Source: an uncultured Clostridia bacterium
GTDB taxonomy: Bacteria; Bacillota; Clostridia; Oscillospirales; Ruminococcaceae
DNA length: 62,353 bases
Direction: 5' to 3'
NCBI GenBank assembly: GCA_944385905.1
Contig: CALWZA010000004.1
Span: 1 to 62,353, forward strand
In this document: piece after piece, positions 26,263 through 35,716 of the stretch
Numbering within the stretch: position 1 is the first letter of the stretch
Layout: each line of letters opens with the position of its first letter
Made by a program: the position numbers and the translations under genes
Notes under the pieces: model-generated
The model's database searches: none
Seen by the model: the letters and a program-made list of their open reading frames with translations, nothing else
Told to the model about the DNA's origin: nothing

Positions 26263-27122
26263 GAATAGCTGACAATTGGAAAGACTACAGGATAATAGAC
26301 ACATCAAGCGGAGATAAGCTTGAGAGCTGGGGAGGAAAGGTGCTTGTCAGGCCCGACCCTCAGATAATATGGAAATCAGAAAAAAACGCAGACGAATGGA
26401 AAACAGCCGACGCGGTATATCACCGCTCAAATCAGGGCGGAGGAAGCTGGGAGGTAAGAAAAAAACTTCCCGAAAGCTGGACAGTCGATTATAAAAACCT
26501 GCGTTTTATCATAAGACCTACGGGATTTAAGCACACGGGGCTTTTTCCCGAACAGGCTGTAAACTGGGACTTTATGAGCGAGAAAATCAGAAAATCGGGC
26601 AGAGAGATAAGAGTTTTAAATATGTTTGCCTATACAGGAGGAGCAACTCTCGCGTGCGCCGAGGCAGGAGCGTCGGTGTCGCACGTTGACGCCTCAAAAG
26701 GCATGGTTCAGTGGGCAAGAGACAACGCAAAGGCTTCGGGACTTGAAGAAAAGCCGATAAGATGGCTTGTTGACGACTGTCAGAAATTTGTTGAAAGAGA
26801 AATAAGACGAGGAAAAAAATACGACGCCGTTGTCATGGACCCTCCGAGCTACGGAAGAGGGCCGGGCGGCGAGGTATGGAAGCTTGAGGACAATATTTAC
26901 GACCTTGTAAAGCTCTGCGCGGGAGTGCTGAGCGACGAGCCTTTGTTTTTCCTGCTTAACAGCTATACGACGGGGCTGTCTCCGTCGGTTATGGCGTATA
27001 TACTTCACGATGTGCTTAAAAAGCGCTTCGGAGGAGAGGTTTCTGCTGATGAAATCGGACTTATGGTTGAAAACAGCGGCTGTCCTCTTCCGTGCGGAAG
27101 CACTGCGATATGGCAGAAATAA
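26259..27122 (+). CDS. Class I SAM-dependent methyltransferase (RlmI-related)
   Basis: 287 residues. FAYTGGATLACAEAGASVSHVDAS is motif I with the SAM-binding acidic loop, and DAVVMDPPSYGRGPGG is the DPPxY-type catalytic motif of nucleic-acid or rRNA methyltransferases. FIIRPTGFKHTGLFPEQAVNWDFM resembles the RlmI/RlmK C-terminal domain, but the PUA domain of RlmI is missing. The rRNA is the likely substrate; the base is unknown. It is coupled to glmM through ATGA. Confidence 0.85.
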   Translation: MRIADNWKDYRIIDTSSGDKLESWGGKVLVRPDPQIIWKSEKNADEWKTADAVYHRSNQGGGSWEVRKKLPESWTVDYKNLRFIIRPTGFKHTGLFPEQAVNWDFMSEKIRKSGREIRVLNMFAYTGGATLACAEAGASVSHVDASKGMVQWARDNAKASGLEEKPIRWLVDDCQKFVEREIRRGKKYDAVVMDPPSYGRGPGGEVWKLEDNIYDLVKLCAGVLSDEPLFFLLNSYTTGLSPSVMAYILHDVLKKRFGGEVSADEIGLMVENSGCPLPCGSTAIWQK

Positions 27123-27147
27123 TTAAAAAGAAAGGGCATAAAAGCCG

Positions 27148-28014
27148 ATGGAAAGCAATGCCGGAAGAATAATAGAAATAAAAAACGTAAGCTTTTCATA
27201 TGTCAACGAGGTTGCGGAGCCGCCTGTAAAAACACAGGTTATAAGCAATCTTTCACTTGATATAAACCGAGGAGAGTTTGTCGCTGTTTTGGGACATAAC
27301 GGAAGCGGAAAGTCAACTCTTGCAAAGATGATAAACGGGATAAATCTTCCCGAAAACGGAGATGTTGTTGTTGACGGAATGAACACAAAAGACGAAAGCA
27401 GACTTTTGGATATCCGCCAGACAGTGGGAATGGTTTTTCAGAATCCGGACAACCAGATTGTCGCGACAATCGTTGAGGAGGACGTGGCGTTCGCGCTTGA
27501 AAATATGGGAGTTGAGCCGAAGGAGATACGCAGGCGTGTTGACGAGGCGCTAAAGACGGTAGGAATGTATGAGTACCGTGAGCACGCTCCGCACAAGCTT
27601 TCGGGCGGACAGAAGCAGAGAATAGCTATAGCCGGAGTTATCGCCATGAACCCCGAGTGCATAGTTTTAGACGAGCCGACCGCAATGCTTGACCCAAACG
27701 GCAGGCAGGAGGTTATGAAAACAATAAAGAGACTTAACGAAGAGCAGAATATAACAATTGTGCTGATAACTCATTATATGGACGAGGCGGCGCAGGCAAA
27801 AAGAGTTGTTGTCGTCGACGACGGAAAAATAATAATCGACGATGTCCCGAAAAAGGTGTTTTCACAGGTTGAGCTGCTAAAAAGCAGAGGTCTGGACGTT
27901 CCTCAGGTAACAGAGCTTGCATACAGGCTCAGACAGGACGGAATAGATATCGGAAGCGAGATAATAAACGAAGACGAGTGCGTGAGCGCTCTGCTCGGTC
28001 TTTTGAAAAAATAA
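27148..28014 (+). CDS. ecfA1: Energy-coupling factor transporter ATPase EcfA1
   Basis: One of two ATPases of the group II ECF vitamin/metal uptake module. 288 residues: Walker [11 protein letters not shown]-loop VFQNPDNQ, signature LSGGQKQR, Walker [10 protein letters not shown]-loop ITHYMDEA. It lies in the usual ecfA1-ecfA2-ecfT-truA order. No S-component gene is nearby, which is normal for a shared module. Confidence 0.95.
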   Translation: MESNAGRIIEIKNVSFSYVNEVAEPPVKTQVISNLSLDINRGEFVAVLGHNGSGKSTLAKMINGINLPENGDVVVDGMNTKDESRLLDIRQTVGMVFQNPDNQIVATIVEEDVAFALENMGVEPKEIRRRVDEALKTVGMYEYREHAPHKLSGGQKQRIAIAGVIAMNPECIVLDEPTAMLDPNGRQEVMKTIKRLNEEQNITIVLITHYMDEAAQAKRVVVVDDGKIIIDDVPKKVFSQVELLKSRGLDVPQVTELAYRLRQDGIDIGSEIINEDECVSALLGLLKK

Positions 28015-28028
28015 AAGGATATGATAGC

Positions 28029-28898
28029 TTGTCAGTAATCAAAACAGAAAATATATCTTATATATACAGCGACGGAACGCCCTTTCGCAAGGTCGCCGTT
28101 GATAATGTCAATATAGAAATTAACGAGGGTGAGCTTGTAGGAGTGATAGGTCATACAGGCTCCGGCAAATCCACCCTGATTCAGCATTTTAACGGGCTTT
28201 TGAAGCCGTCGGAGGGAAAGGTTTTTATTGATTCCGAGGAGCTTTGGGCTGATAAATCACGCCTGAAAGCGATAAGATGCAAGGTGGGACTTGTTTTTCA
28301 GTATCCTGAATATCAGCTTTTTGAGGAAACGGTATACAAAGACATAGCGTTTGGTCCGAAAAATATGGGACTTGATGACGCCGAAATTGATAAGCGCATA
28401 CGTGATACGGCAAGGCTTGTCGGAATTTCGGAGGAAATGCTCGGCAAATCCCCGTTTGAGCTTTCGGGAGGACAAAAGCGCCGTGTGGCAATTGCCGGAG
28501 TTATGGCAATGGAGCCGAAGGTGCTCATCCTTGACGAGCCTACGGCAGGTCTTGACCCTAAAGGCCGCAATCAGATTTTGTCTCTTATAAAGGAGTATCA
28601 TGAGGAAAAAGGAAACACGGTTTTGCTGGTTTCACATTCAATGGAGGATGTAGCCAAGGTCGCTACTAAAATTCTTGTGATGAACAGCGGCAGACTGTTT
28701 TGCTATGACACACCCGACGAAGTTTTCAGGCGCGCGAAAGAGCTTGAGGAAATCGGTCTTGCGGTTCCGCAGATAACCCGAGTGTTTAACCGCCTTAAGG
28801 CTGAGGGTATTTCGGTTCCTGACAATGTTTACACTGTTGACCGTGCGGAAGAGGTTTTGCTTTCAATGCTGAAACAAGGGGGCGAGGCTGATGATTAA
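28029..28898 (+). CDS. ecfA2: Energy-coupling factor transporter ATPase EcfA2
   Basis: Partner ATPase of EcfA1, 289 residues: Walker A GHTGSGKST, Q-loop VFQYPEYQ, signature LSGGQKRR, Walker B VLILDEPTAGLDP, H-loop VSHSMEDV. The start is TTG at 28029, 9 bases behind AAAAGGA (28013-28019). The frame stays open upstream into ecfA1 without a better start. It overlaps ecfT by eight bases. Confidence 0.94.
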   Translation: MSVIKTENISYIYSDGTPFRKVAVDNVNIEINEGELVGVIGHTGSGKSTLIQHFNGLLKPSEGKVFIDSEELWADKSRLKAIRCKVGLVFQYPEYQLFEETVYKDIAFGPKNMGLDDAEIDKRIRDTARLVGISEEMLGKSPFELSGGQKRRVAIAGVMAMEPKVLILDEPTAGLDPKGRNQILSLIKEYHEEKGNTVLLVSHSMEDVAKVATKILVMNSGRLFCYDTPDEVFRRAKELEEIGLAVPQITRVFNRLKAEGISVPDNVYTVDRAEEVLLSMLKQGGEADD

Positions 28899-29700
28899 GG
28901 ATATCACGATAGGTCAGTACTTTCCGGGAAAGTCCGTTATCCATCGTCTTGACCCGAGAATGAAGCTTCTTTTAACTACCTTATATATCGTAATGCTATT
29001 TGTGGCTGACGGATTTTTGGGACTTGCGGCAGGCTTTATCTTTTTGCTGTTTGCGTTTTTTATTTCAAGAATCCCTCTTACTCTCATGATAAAAAGCATT
29101 AAGCCCATAATCCCCATTATGATATTTACGGGAATTTTAAATATTTTGTTTATAGATACAGGAACAGTGCTTTTTGAGTGGTGGGCGGTAAAAATAACTA
29201 CCGGCGGTTTAAAGACCTCGGCGTTTATGATTATAAGAATCATATGCCTAATATGCGGAACGTCGCTGCTGACATATACAACCTCGCCGATAATGCTCAC
29301 AGACGCTATCGAAAGAGTACTTTCTCCGCTTAAAAAAATCAAGCTTCCCGTGCATGAGCTCGCTATGATGATGACAATCGCTCTCAGGTTTATTCCGACC
29401 CTTATTGAGGAAACCGATAAAATAATGTCGGCTCAAAAGGCAAGGGGAGCTGATTTTGAAACAGGTTCGCTGATTAACCGTGCGAAAGCTCTCGTTCCTG
29501 TTTTGATACCTTTGTTTGTTTCGGCGTTCCGCCGGGCAGAGGAGCTGGCGCTTGCAATGGAATGCAGGTGCTATCACGGCGGAGAGGGCAGAACAAGAAT
29601 GAAACAGCTCAGTCTCGGCGTTAATGATTATGCGGCGCTTGGGATTACAGTGGCTTTTCTTGTACTTGTGATTGTTGTAAATATATTTACTGTAATATAG
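28891..29700 (+). CDS. ecfT: Energy-coupling factor transporter membrane subunit EcfT
   Basis: Membrane scaffold joining the two ATPases to substrate-binding S components. 269 residues with about six hydrophobic segments. The two coupling motifs are SAQKARGADFE and ALAMECRCYHGG, the second a variant of AMxxRGY with Cys. GQYFPGKSVIHRLDPRMKL is the typical N-terminus. Confidence 0.94.
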   Translation: MIKDITIGQYFPGKSVIHRLDPRMKLLLTTLYIVMLFVADGFLGLAAGFIFLLFAFFISRIPLTLMIKSIKPIIPIMIFTGILNILFIDTGTVLFEWWAVKITTGGLKTSAFMIIRIICLICGTSLLTYTTSPIMLTDAIERVLSPLKKIKLPVHELAMMMTIALRFIPTLIEETDKIMSAQKARGADFETGSLINRAKALVPVLIPLFVSAFRRAEELALAMECRCYHGGEGRTRMKQLSLGVNDYAALGITVAFLVLVIVVNIFTVI

Positions 29701-29703
29701 CTT

Positions 29704-30438
29704 ATGAGAAATTTTAAAGTAATGATGTCATATCTCGGGACAAACTACCATGGCTTTCAGCGGCAGGACAATGCGGTTACGGTTCAGGAGACGGTTGAAG
29801 ACGCCGTGTATAAGCTGACAGGCGAAAAGGTTCCGATATTCGGCTGCTCACGCACCGATACAGGAGTCCACGCGAACGAGTTTTGCTTCAGCGTGAAGCT
29901 TGAGAGCAATATAACCGAGCGTGGAGTTGTTTTCGGTTTAAACGGCATACTTCCCGATGATATTTCAATAAAAAGCGCCGAGATCGCTCCCGACGGTTTT
30001 CATGCCCGTTATGACTGCAAGGGCAAGGAATATATATATTTGATTCACAACAGCGAAATAAAAAATCCGTTTTATCTCGACAGAGCCTACCGAAGCTGGT
30101 ATCCGATTGACGAAAAGCTGCTTGACGGTGCGGCAAAAGTTTTTGTCGGAACACATGATTTTAAATCTCTCTGCTCGACAGAGTGCGACAAAGAAAACAC
30201 CATAAGGACAATTCACAGATTCAGCGTTGACCGTGAGGGAGACATGGTGAAAATGACAGTTAGCGGAGACGGCTTTTTGTATAACATGGTAAGGATAATG
30301 GTCGGAACGCTTTTGTATGTAAACGACGGAAAAATCAAAGCCGAAGACCTGCCTGACATAATTTCAAAAAAGAGCAGGATACTTGCCGGAAAAACCGTTC
30401 CGCCTCACGGATTGTACCTTAATAAAGTTTATTATTGA
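29704..30438 (+). CDS. truA: tRNA pseudouridine(38-40) synthase
   Basis: Makes pseudouridine in the tRNA anticodon arm. 244 residues: YLGTNYHGFQRQ at the N-terminus, catalytic Asp in SRTDTGVHANEF, FHARYDCKGKEY, GTHDFKSL and GFLYNMVRIMVGTL. No clear ribosome site lies before its ATG four bases after the ecfT stop, so translation is probably coupled. Confidence 0.95.
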   Translation: MRNFKVMMSYLGTNYHGFQRQDNAVTVQETVEDAVYKLTGEKVPIFGCSRTDTGVHANEFCFSVKLESNITERGVVFGLNGILPDDISIKSAEIAPDGFHARYDCKGKEYIYLIHNSEIKNPFYLDRAYRSWYPIDEKLLDGAAKVFVGTHDFKSLCSTECDKENTIRTIHRFSVDREGDMVKMTVSGDGFLYNMVRIMVGTLLYVNDGKIKAEDLPDIISKKSRILAGKTVPPHGLYLNKVYY

Positions 30439-30461
30439 TAAATTGATGAAAGGAAAGGAAT

Positions 30462-31637
30462 ATGTCAAATATAAATACATACCGCGCCGATGTGCGGAGC
30501 TTGAGACGCAAAAAAAAGATAAAGAAAAAAATCAAGAATTTTATATTTCTGGCATTCCTGACTTCAATTGCGGCGGCTGCTTTTTTTACAAAAGACTATT
30601 GGACAAGCTATCTTGACGGAATTATCGCAAAAACCCAGGAAACAATTGTTTTCAGCGGCGACCTTGCCGAGGGAAATTTCCCGGTTGATTTGGGTGAGAA
30701 GAATGTCAGAGAACTTCAAAGCGTTGAAGAAAATGTGTTTTTTATTGCCGATACTCACCTCTATATTTATAATACGGACGGCACACTTGATTCTGCCGTG
30801 CAGTTTCCGTACAATAACATAGTGTTGCGGACAAATGAAAAGAGGTCGGTTTTGTACAGCCTCGGAGGCAAGAATGTCATGGCTTTAAACGGCACAAAAA
30901 AAGCGTTTGAACTGCAAACCGAGGACACTATATGCTATGCTTCGGTCAGCCGAAGGGGAACAGCGGCGGTCGTGACTCAAAACGACAGGTATGTTTCATA
31001 CCTGACTATTTACGACCGTTCCGGGAACGATATATTTTACTGGTCTAACGGTGCGAGGATTACTGATGTTTCGTTTACTCACGACAGCTCTCAGTGCTTT
31101 GTGACAACAGTTTCGGCAGTCGGAGGTTCGCTTGTCTCAACGGTGAGCGGAGTAGACATTTCAAGCAGCACCGAGACGTTTAAGTGCACAGGAATAGACA
31201 CAGTTGTGCTTCAAACACAGCACTTTGATGATGGAAGCATACTTTGTATAGGCGACGATAAGCTGGTTTGGCTTGATTATGAAAGAAATATTGCCGGGTC
31301 TTACGAGTATCCGGGTGAGCTGATTGATTATTCCTGCGACAGCTCCATGGCTGCTTTAGCGTTTGAATCACCTGAAAATAAAAGCTCGGTTTTCGGAATT
31401 TTCACAGGCGCGGAAGATGAAAAGAAAAGAGTAATTGAATTGGAGGAAAGAATTAAATCGGTAAAAATTGTCAATAGTTCCGCGTGCGTATTGACAGATA
31501 AGTCTCTGATGAGTTATAATGACAGATGTACTGTACAAAAAACAGCGCCGGTTTCAAGTGAATATATAGATTTTTCAATAATAAACGACGAGGCTTGCTT
31601 ATTGGGATACAGACAAATAGATAAAATAGATTTTTAA
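30462..31637 (+). CDS. DUF5711-family single-pass membrane protein
   Basis: 391 residues. A very basic N-terminus (RRKKKIKKKIK, residues ~15-25) is followed by one membrane segment (~27-45), placing the rest outside the cell. The outside part has repeated beta-rich blocks of ~40 residues (VFFIADTHLYIYNTDG, NDRYVSYLTIYDRSG, SILCIGDDKLVWLDYE), suggesting a beta-propeller. It resembles the DUF5711 proteins of Oscillospiraceae, which have no assigned function. It sits between truA and a CvpA-like gene in the same run. Confidence 0.7.
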   Translation: MSNINTYRADVRSLRRKKKIKKKIKNFIFLAFLTSIAAAAFFTKDYWTSYLDGIIAKTQETIVFSGDLAEGNFPVDLGEKNVRELQSVEENVFFIADTHLYIYNTDGTLDSAVQFPYNNIVLRTNEKRSVLYSLGGKNVMALNGTKKAFELQTEDTICYASVSRRGTAAVVTQNDRYVSYLTIYDRSGNDIFYWSNGARITDVSFTHDSSQCFVTTVSAVGGSLVSTVSGVDISSSTETFKCTGIDTVVLQTQHFDDGSILCIGDDKLVWLDYERNIAGSYEYPGELIDYSCDSSMAALAFESPENKSSVFGIFTGAEDEKKRVIELEERIKSVKIVNSSACVLTDKSLMSYNDRCTVQKTAPVSSEYIDFSIINDEACLLGYRQIDKIDF

Positions 31638-31663
31638 AAGCCGGCAAAGAGAAAGGAAACATT

Positions 31664-32551
31664 ATGGGAACAGAGTTCTGGTGGATATATGATGTTTTGT
31701 TCGCCGCCGTTTTTATAGTTTGCATATACATGGGATTTAAGCGCGGCTTTTTAAAAAGCGCAGTTTTAGTGGTGGGTTATGTAATTGCGGTTATCGGAGC
31801 GTTTTTTATTGCGAAAGCAGTAAGTCCGTCGATATATGATGGCTTTGTAAAGGACAGCGTAACATCGGCTGTGCAGACAGGAATAGAAAAAACCGATATT
31901 TCATCGGTCATAACAAAAGCAGTTAACAGCAGTGACTGCGGCGTTACTCTTGAGGAGAGCGACGTAAAAGCGGTTATAGATACCGCAAACGACGCGATGA
32001 GCGGTGTTGTAGATTTGGTAAAAGAAATGGGCTCGACAGTGGCATATGAAGACATAAAGTCTGCTGTCAGTGAAAACATAGGAAAAGAGTTTTTAAGCAG
32101 TATAACTGAATATATACCAAAAGAAACACTGGATTCAATATTAAAAAACTTTGAAAGCGAAACTGAAAAAATTAATCAGACTGTCGAGCTTTATGTATCC
32201 GGAGATATCCAAAGTGCGGCTCAGGCGGTTGAGGAAACTGTAGTAAGGCCGATAGCGATGATGCTCATAGAGCTTATTATATGGCTTTTAGCGTTTGTAA
32301 TTATAAAACTGATTGTAAGACTTATCGCTCAGCTTTTCGGTGCGGTTAACGCCATTCCGATTGCAGGGCAGCTGAACGCTTTGCTTGGAGGTTTTTTAGG
32401 AGCGGCTCAGTGTCTGCTTATAGTGTTTATTGCAGCGTCGGTTATAAAAATACTGATAACGCTGACAAGCGGAGAGCTGATGGTAATTAATGCGGAAACA
32501 ATTGCAGACACCAAAATATTCAGACTCATATATAATTTAGAAATGTTTTAA
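31664..32551 (+). CDS. CvpA-family membrane protein
   Basis: 295 residues. Two N-terminal membrane helices (about 8-26 and 30-52) include the CvpA-like MGFKRGFLKSAVLVVGYVIAV. A hydrophilic segment of ~130 residues rich in Ser, Asp and Glu follows (about 55-190), then two more helices (about 195-225 and 245-270). CvpA proteins affect colicin V release and envelope stress resistance in Gram-negatives; their role in Clostridia is unclear. The long insert between the helix pairs is larger than in E. coli CvpA. Confidence 0.78.
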   Translation: MGTEFWWIYDVLFAAVFIVCIYMGFKRGFLKSAVLVVGYVIAVIGAFFIAKAVSPSIYDGFVKDSVTSAVQTGIEKTDISSVITKAVNSSDCGVTLEESDVKAVIDTANDAMSGVVDLVKEMGSTVAYEDIKSAVSENIGKEFLSSITEYIPKETLDSILKNFESETEKINQTVELYVSGDIQSAAQAVEETVVRPIAMMLIELIIWLLAFVIIKLIVRLIAQLFGAVNAIPIAGQLNALLGGFLGAAQCLLIVFIAASVIKILITLTSGELMVINAETIADTKIFRLIYNLEMF

Positions 32552-32564
32552 TAGAAACAGAAAT

Positions 32565-32605
32565 GGAAAGGAGAGCTTCGAAAACGAAGCGATATATATA
32601 AAATT
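32565..32605 (+). promoter_or_regulatory. Hairpin between ribosome site and start codon of the Clp gene
   Basis: GGAAAGGAG (32565-32573) is followed by the perfect hairpin GCTTCG-AAAA-CGAAGC (32575-32590), then 15 AT-rich bases and the ATG. The ribosome site is 32 bases from the start, or 16 when the hairpin is folded. Confidence 0.55.
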
Positions 32606-34894
32606 ATGATGATGTGTTCAAGATGCCACAAGCGGCCCGCAGTGGTATTTATAAGCTCGATAAACGGAAACGAGCATAAAAATGAGGGACTTTGCCTTGT
32701 GTGCGCAAAGGAATTGGGAATTCCTCAGGTTAAAGATTATCTCAATCAGATCGGAATGTCTGATGAGGATTTGGAGGCTCTTGCCGAGCAGATGTCGGCG
32801 GGAATACCCGAGGGCGATTCGTTTGAGCCGGGAGGATCAGGAACAATGCCTGAGTTTTTCGCGAATTTTATGGGCGGCAAGCCTAACTTCAAGAAAAACG
32901 AGGAGAAAAACTCAGCGGCGTCAAGTGAATCGTCTGGAGCGGAAAAGTCCTCAAAAAAGGATAAAAGCGGCGGAAAAAAAGAATACAGATTTTTAAACGC
33001 TTACTGCACAAATCTCACTCAGCGCGCCAAGGAGGGCAAGCTCGACAGGATTATCGGAAGGGATAAGGAAATAGAAAGAGTTATTCAGATTCTTTCAAGA
33101 AGAACCAAAAACAATCCGTGCCTGATAGGCGAGCCGGGAGTCGGAAAAACAGCGATTGCAGAGGGAATATCGCAGAGAATAGCCGCTGAGAAAGTACCGT
33201 TTCACCTTATAGGAAAACAGATTTACCTTCTTGATTTGACCGCTCTTGTTGCGGGAACTCAGTTTAGAGGACAGTTTGAAAGCCGTGTCAAAGGGCTTAT
33301 CGACGAGGTAAAAGCCGCAGGAAATGTTATTTTGTTTATTGATGAGGTCCATAATCTCGTCGGAACAGGAGACAGCGAGGGCACAATGAATGCCGCCAAT
33401 ATCCTTAAGCCTGCCCTTTCAAGAGGAGAGGTTCAGGTAATCGGTGCGACTACATTCAAAGAGTACAGAAAATATATCGAAAAAGACAGCGCTTTGGAAA
33501 GGCGTTTTCAGCCTGTAACGGTTTCAGAGCCCACGGTTGACGATACGGTTGAAGTGCTTAAGGGGATTGCGCCTTACTATGAAAGCCACCACAAGGTAAA
33601 GATAACCGATAAGCTTTTGAGAATGTGCGCAGTGCTTTCGGAAAGATACATTAACGACAGATTTTTGCCCGATAAGGCTATCGACCTGCTTGATGAAGCG
33701 TGTGCCTGCGCAAGTATAAGAAGTCCTGAAATTGCCGATGAGGAAAGGCTTTCAGCCGAGCTTCTCAGACAGCAGGAGGCTTTGAAAGACGCTGAAGAAT
33801 CGGAAACTCCTGACTATGAAAGCATAGCGCAGATAAAGGAAACGATTTCAAAACTTGAAACCTCTCTCAACGAGGCAAAGGCGAAGGCTGAAAAAGTCAC
33901 GGTTTCGGAAGAGGACATTTCAAAGGTCATCGAACTTTGGACCGGCATTCCGGCAAATAAAATCGTTGAGGCTGAGTATGATAAAATCAGAAATCTAAAA
34001 GCGGCAATGCTTAAACGTGTAATAGGTCAGGATGAGGCAGTTGAAGCGGTAGTAAACGCGATAAAGCGCTCAAGGGTTCAGCTCACAGAGCGCCGCACAC
34101 CGGCGTCGTTTATATTTGTCGGACCGACCGGAGTAGGAAAAACCGAACTCGTAAAGGTTCTTGCTCAGGAGCTTTTCAATTCGCCGGAGCCTTTAATAAG
34201 AATTGATATGTCCGAATATATGGAAAAGCATACGGTGTCACGGCTTATCGGTTCACCTCCGGGCTATGTCGGATACGATGAGGCGGGACAGCTCACAGAA
34301 AAGGTCAGAAGGCGCCCGTATTCAGTCGTTTTATTTGACGAAATCGAAAAAGCCCACCCCGACGTTATGAATATTTTGCTGCAAATACTTGACGAGGGCA
34401 AGGTTACGGACGCTCAGGGCAGAAATGTCTCGTTTGAAAACACAGTGATAGTAATGACATCAAACGCAGGCTCGACCGATAAAAGCACAGGAGTCGGTTT
34501 TAATAAAACCGAGGAACAGATTTCGAAGGACAGGGCGGTTAAAGGTCTCAGAGAGTTTCTGCGCCCCGAGTTTCTCGGCAGGGTAGATGAAATTGTTGTG
34601 TTCAATCCTCTGACAAAGGAAAACTATGAGCAGATTGCGGGACTGATGCTTAACGAAATGAAAGCACCGCTTGAGGAAAAGCTCATATTCTTCAGCTATG
34701 ACAGCGAAGCGACTAAGCTTATTGCCGAAAAGGCATACGGCAAAAAATCCGGCGCAAGAGATATCCGCCACGTTATCCGAAAAGAGGTTGAGGATAAAAT
34801 AGCTGCTCTGATTATCGACAGCGGTGTGGAGAAGATAAGAGGACTTCACCTGACTGCTGAGGGCGGAGAGCTCAAAGTAGTGCCCCAAATGTAA
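32606..34894 (+). CDS. ClpE-like AAA+ protease ATPase with N-terminal zinc finger
   Basis: Hexameric unfoldase expected to work with ClpP on misfolded proteins. 762 residues. Instead of a Clp-N repeat domain it starts with a zinc finger (Cys4/Cys7 and Cys30/Cys33), as in ClpE and McsA, then a polar linker (~45-130). AAA-1: Walker A GEPGVGKTA near 175, Walker B LFIDEVHNL. A short coiled-coil middle domain (~385-430). AAA-2: Walker [10 protein letters not shown] near 506, Walker B VLFDEIEKAH. STGVGFNKT near 630 is the probable ClpP-binding loop. No CtsR or CIRCE site is seen upstream. The ATGs at 32606, 32609 and 32612 are all possible starts. Confidence 0.9.
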   Translation: MMMCSRCHKRPAVVFISSINGNEHKNEGLCLVCAKELGIPQVKDYLNQIGMSDEDLEALAEQMSAGIPEGDSFEPGGSGTMPEFFANFMGGKPNFKKNEEKNSAASSESSGAEKSSKKDKSGGKKEYRFLNAYCTNLTQRAKEGKLDRIIGRDKEIERVIQILSRRTKNNPCLIGEPGVGKTAIAEGISQRIAAEKVPFHLIGKQIYLLDLTALVAGTQFRGQFESRVKGLIDEVKAAGNVILFIDEVHNLVGTGDSEGTMNAANILKPALSRGEVQVIGATTFKEYRKYIEKDSALERRFQPVTVSEPTVDDTVEVLKGIAPYYESHHKVKITDKLLRMCAVLSERYINDRFLPDKAIDLLDEACACASIRSPEIADEERLSAELLRQQEALKDAEESETPDYESIAQIKETISKLETSLNEAKAKAEKVTVSEEDISKVIELWTGIPANKIVEAEYDKIRNLKAAMLKRVIGQDEAVEAVVNAIKRSRVQLTERRTPASFIFVGPTGVGKTELVKVLAQELFNSPEPLIRIDMSEYMEKHTVSRLIGSPPGYVGYDEAGQLTEKVRRRPYSVVLFDEIEKAHPDVMNILLQILDEGKVTDAQGRNVSFENTVIVMTSNAGSTDKSTGVGFNKTEEQISKDRAVKGLREFLRPEFLGRVDEIVVFNPLTKENYEQIAGLMLNEMKAPLEEKLIFFSYDSEATKLIAEKAYGKKSGARDIRHVIRKEVEDKIAALIIDSGVEKIRGLHLTAEGGELKVVPQM

Positions 34895-34921
34895 ATTTTC
34901 TTTGAATTTTTAACACGAATG

Positions 34922-34950
34922 TTGACTTAAAGCGATAAATGTAGTATGCT
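34922..34950 (+). promoter_or_regulatory. Promoter of the rplU operon
   Basis: TTGACT (34922-34927), 17 bases, TATGCT (34945-34950). The start site should be near 34957. Confidence 0.75.
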
Positions 34951-34956
34951 ATTTAA

Positions 34957-35045
34957 GCCGCTTATGCTCGGCAGAAAGACAGTCTGAAATATGGCTGCGC
35001 CGATTCGTAGCGAGTTTTTGAAAAAAAGGCAGGTGCCAGATTTAA
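34957..35045 (+). ncRNA. Probable L21 ribosomal-protein leader RNA
   Basis: The ~89-base leader lies between the promoter and rplU. It holds a GCCG/CGGC hairpin (34957-34972), a central conserved-looking GACAGTCTGAAATATGG (34978-34994), and a second stem GCTGCG/CGTAGC (34994-35011) followed by TTTTT. This matches my memory of the Firmicutes L21 leader (Rfam RF00559). A covariance-model search would settle it. Confidence 0.65.
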
Positions 35046-35360
35046 ATGTACGCAGTAATTGAAACAGGCGGAAAGCAGTATCAGGTTAAGGAAGGCGACG
35101 TAGTATTCGTTGAAAAGCTTGATGTTGAAGCCGAAGCAAACATAACCTTTGACAAGGTAATCGTTTTAGGAAACGAAGCCGGCACAACAGTAGGAGCTCC
35201 TTATGTTGACGGAGCAAAGGTTGAGGCTAAGGTTCTCAAAAACGGCAAGGGAAAGAAGATCACTGTTCTCACCTATAAGCCTAAGAAGGGTTCCTCAAAG
35301 AAGAAGCAGGGACACAGACAGCCTTACACACAGGTTAGAATTGAAGCTATCAAGGCATAA
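35046..35360 (+). CDS. rplU: 50S ribosomal protein L21
   Basis: 104 residues: [18 protein letters not shown] at the N-terminus, the [25 protein letters not shown] signature region in the C-terminal half. Full length. First gene of rplU-prp-rpmA. Confidence 0.98.
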   Translation: MYAVIETGGKQYQVKEGDVVFVEKLDVEAEANITFDKVIVLGNEAGTTVGAPYVDGAKVEAKVLKNGKGKKITVLTYKPKKGSSKKKQGHRQPYTQVRIEAIKA

Positions 35361-35373
35361 TAATGTCGTATAA

Positions 35374-35691
35374 ATGATTAATGCCAAATTTTACGAAACC
35401 TCAGATGACGAGCTTGTTGGATTTTCGGTAAGCGGTCATGCGGGGTATGACGATTTCGGAAACGATATCGTATGCGCAAGCGTTTCCTCTGCGGTTATGC
35501 TTGCGGCAAACACAATAACCGAGGCTTTTAAAGCTGAAGCCGAAGTTAAAGTGACTGATAACCGAATTGAAATGAGGCTGAAAAAGCATGAGCAAAACGC
35601 CGAAAAGGTTTTGCTCGGGCTGCTGACTCATTTGTACATGCTTTCGGAGGATTATCAGGGAACAATAAAAGTAAGTATTGAAAAAGCATAA
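35374..35691 (+). CDS. prp: Ribosomal-processing cysteine protease Prp
   Basis: Removes the N-terminal extension of ribosomal protein L27 in Firmicutes that have one. 105 residues. Catalytic His22 and Cys34 lie in [21 protein letters not shown], the family signature. It sits between rplU and rpmA, and the L27 encoded next carries the matching cleavage motif. Confidence 0.94.
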   Translation: MINAKFYETSDDELVGFSVSGHAGYDDFGNDIVCASVSSAVMLAANTITEAFKAEAEVKVTDNRIEMRLKKHEQNAEKVLLGLLTHLYMLSEDYQGTIKVSIEKA

Positions 35692-35716
35692 ATATGCAGA
35701 AAGGATGGTAATCCAC

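Noticed and set aside
32552-32605. CtsR or CIRCE heat-shock operator before the Clp gene
   Set aside because: Neither the GGTCAAA direct repeat nor TTAGCACTC-N9-GAGTGCTAA is present; only the hairpin is seen.
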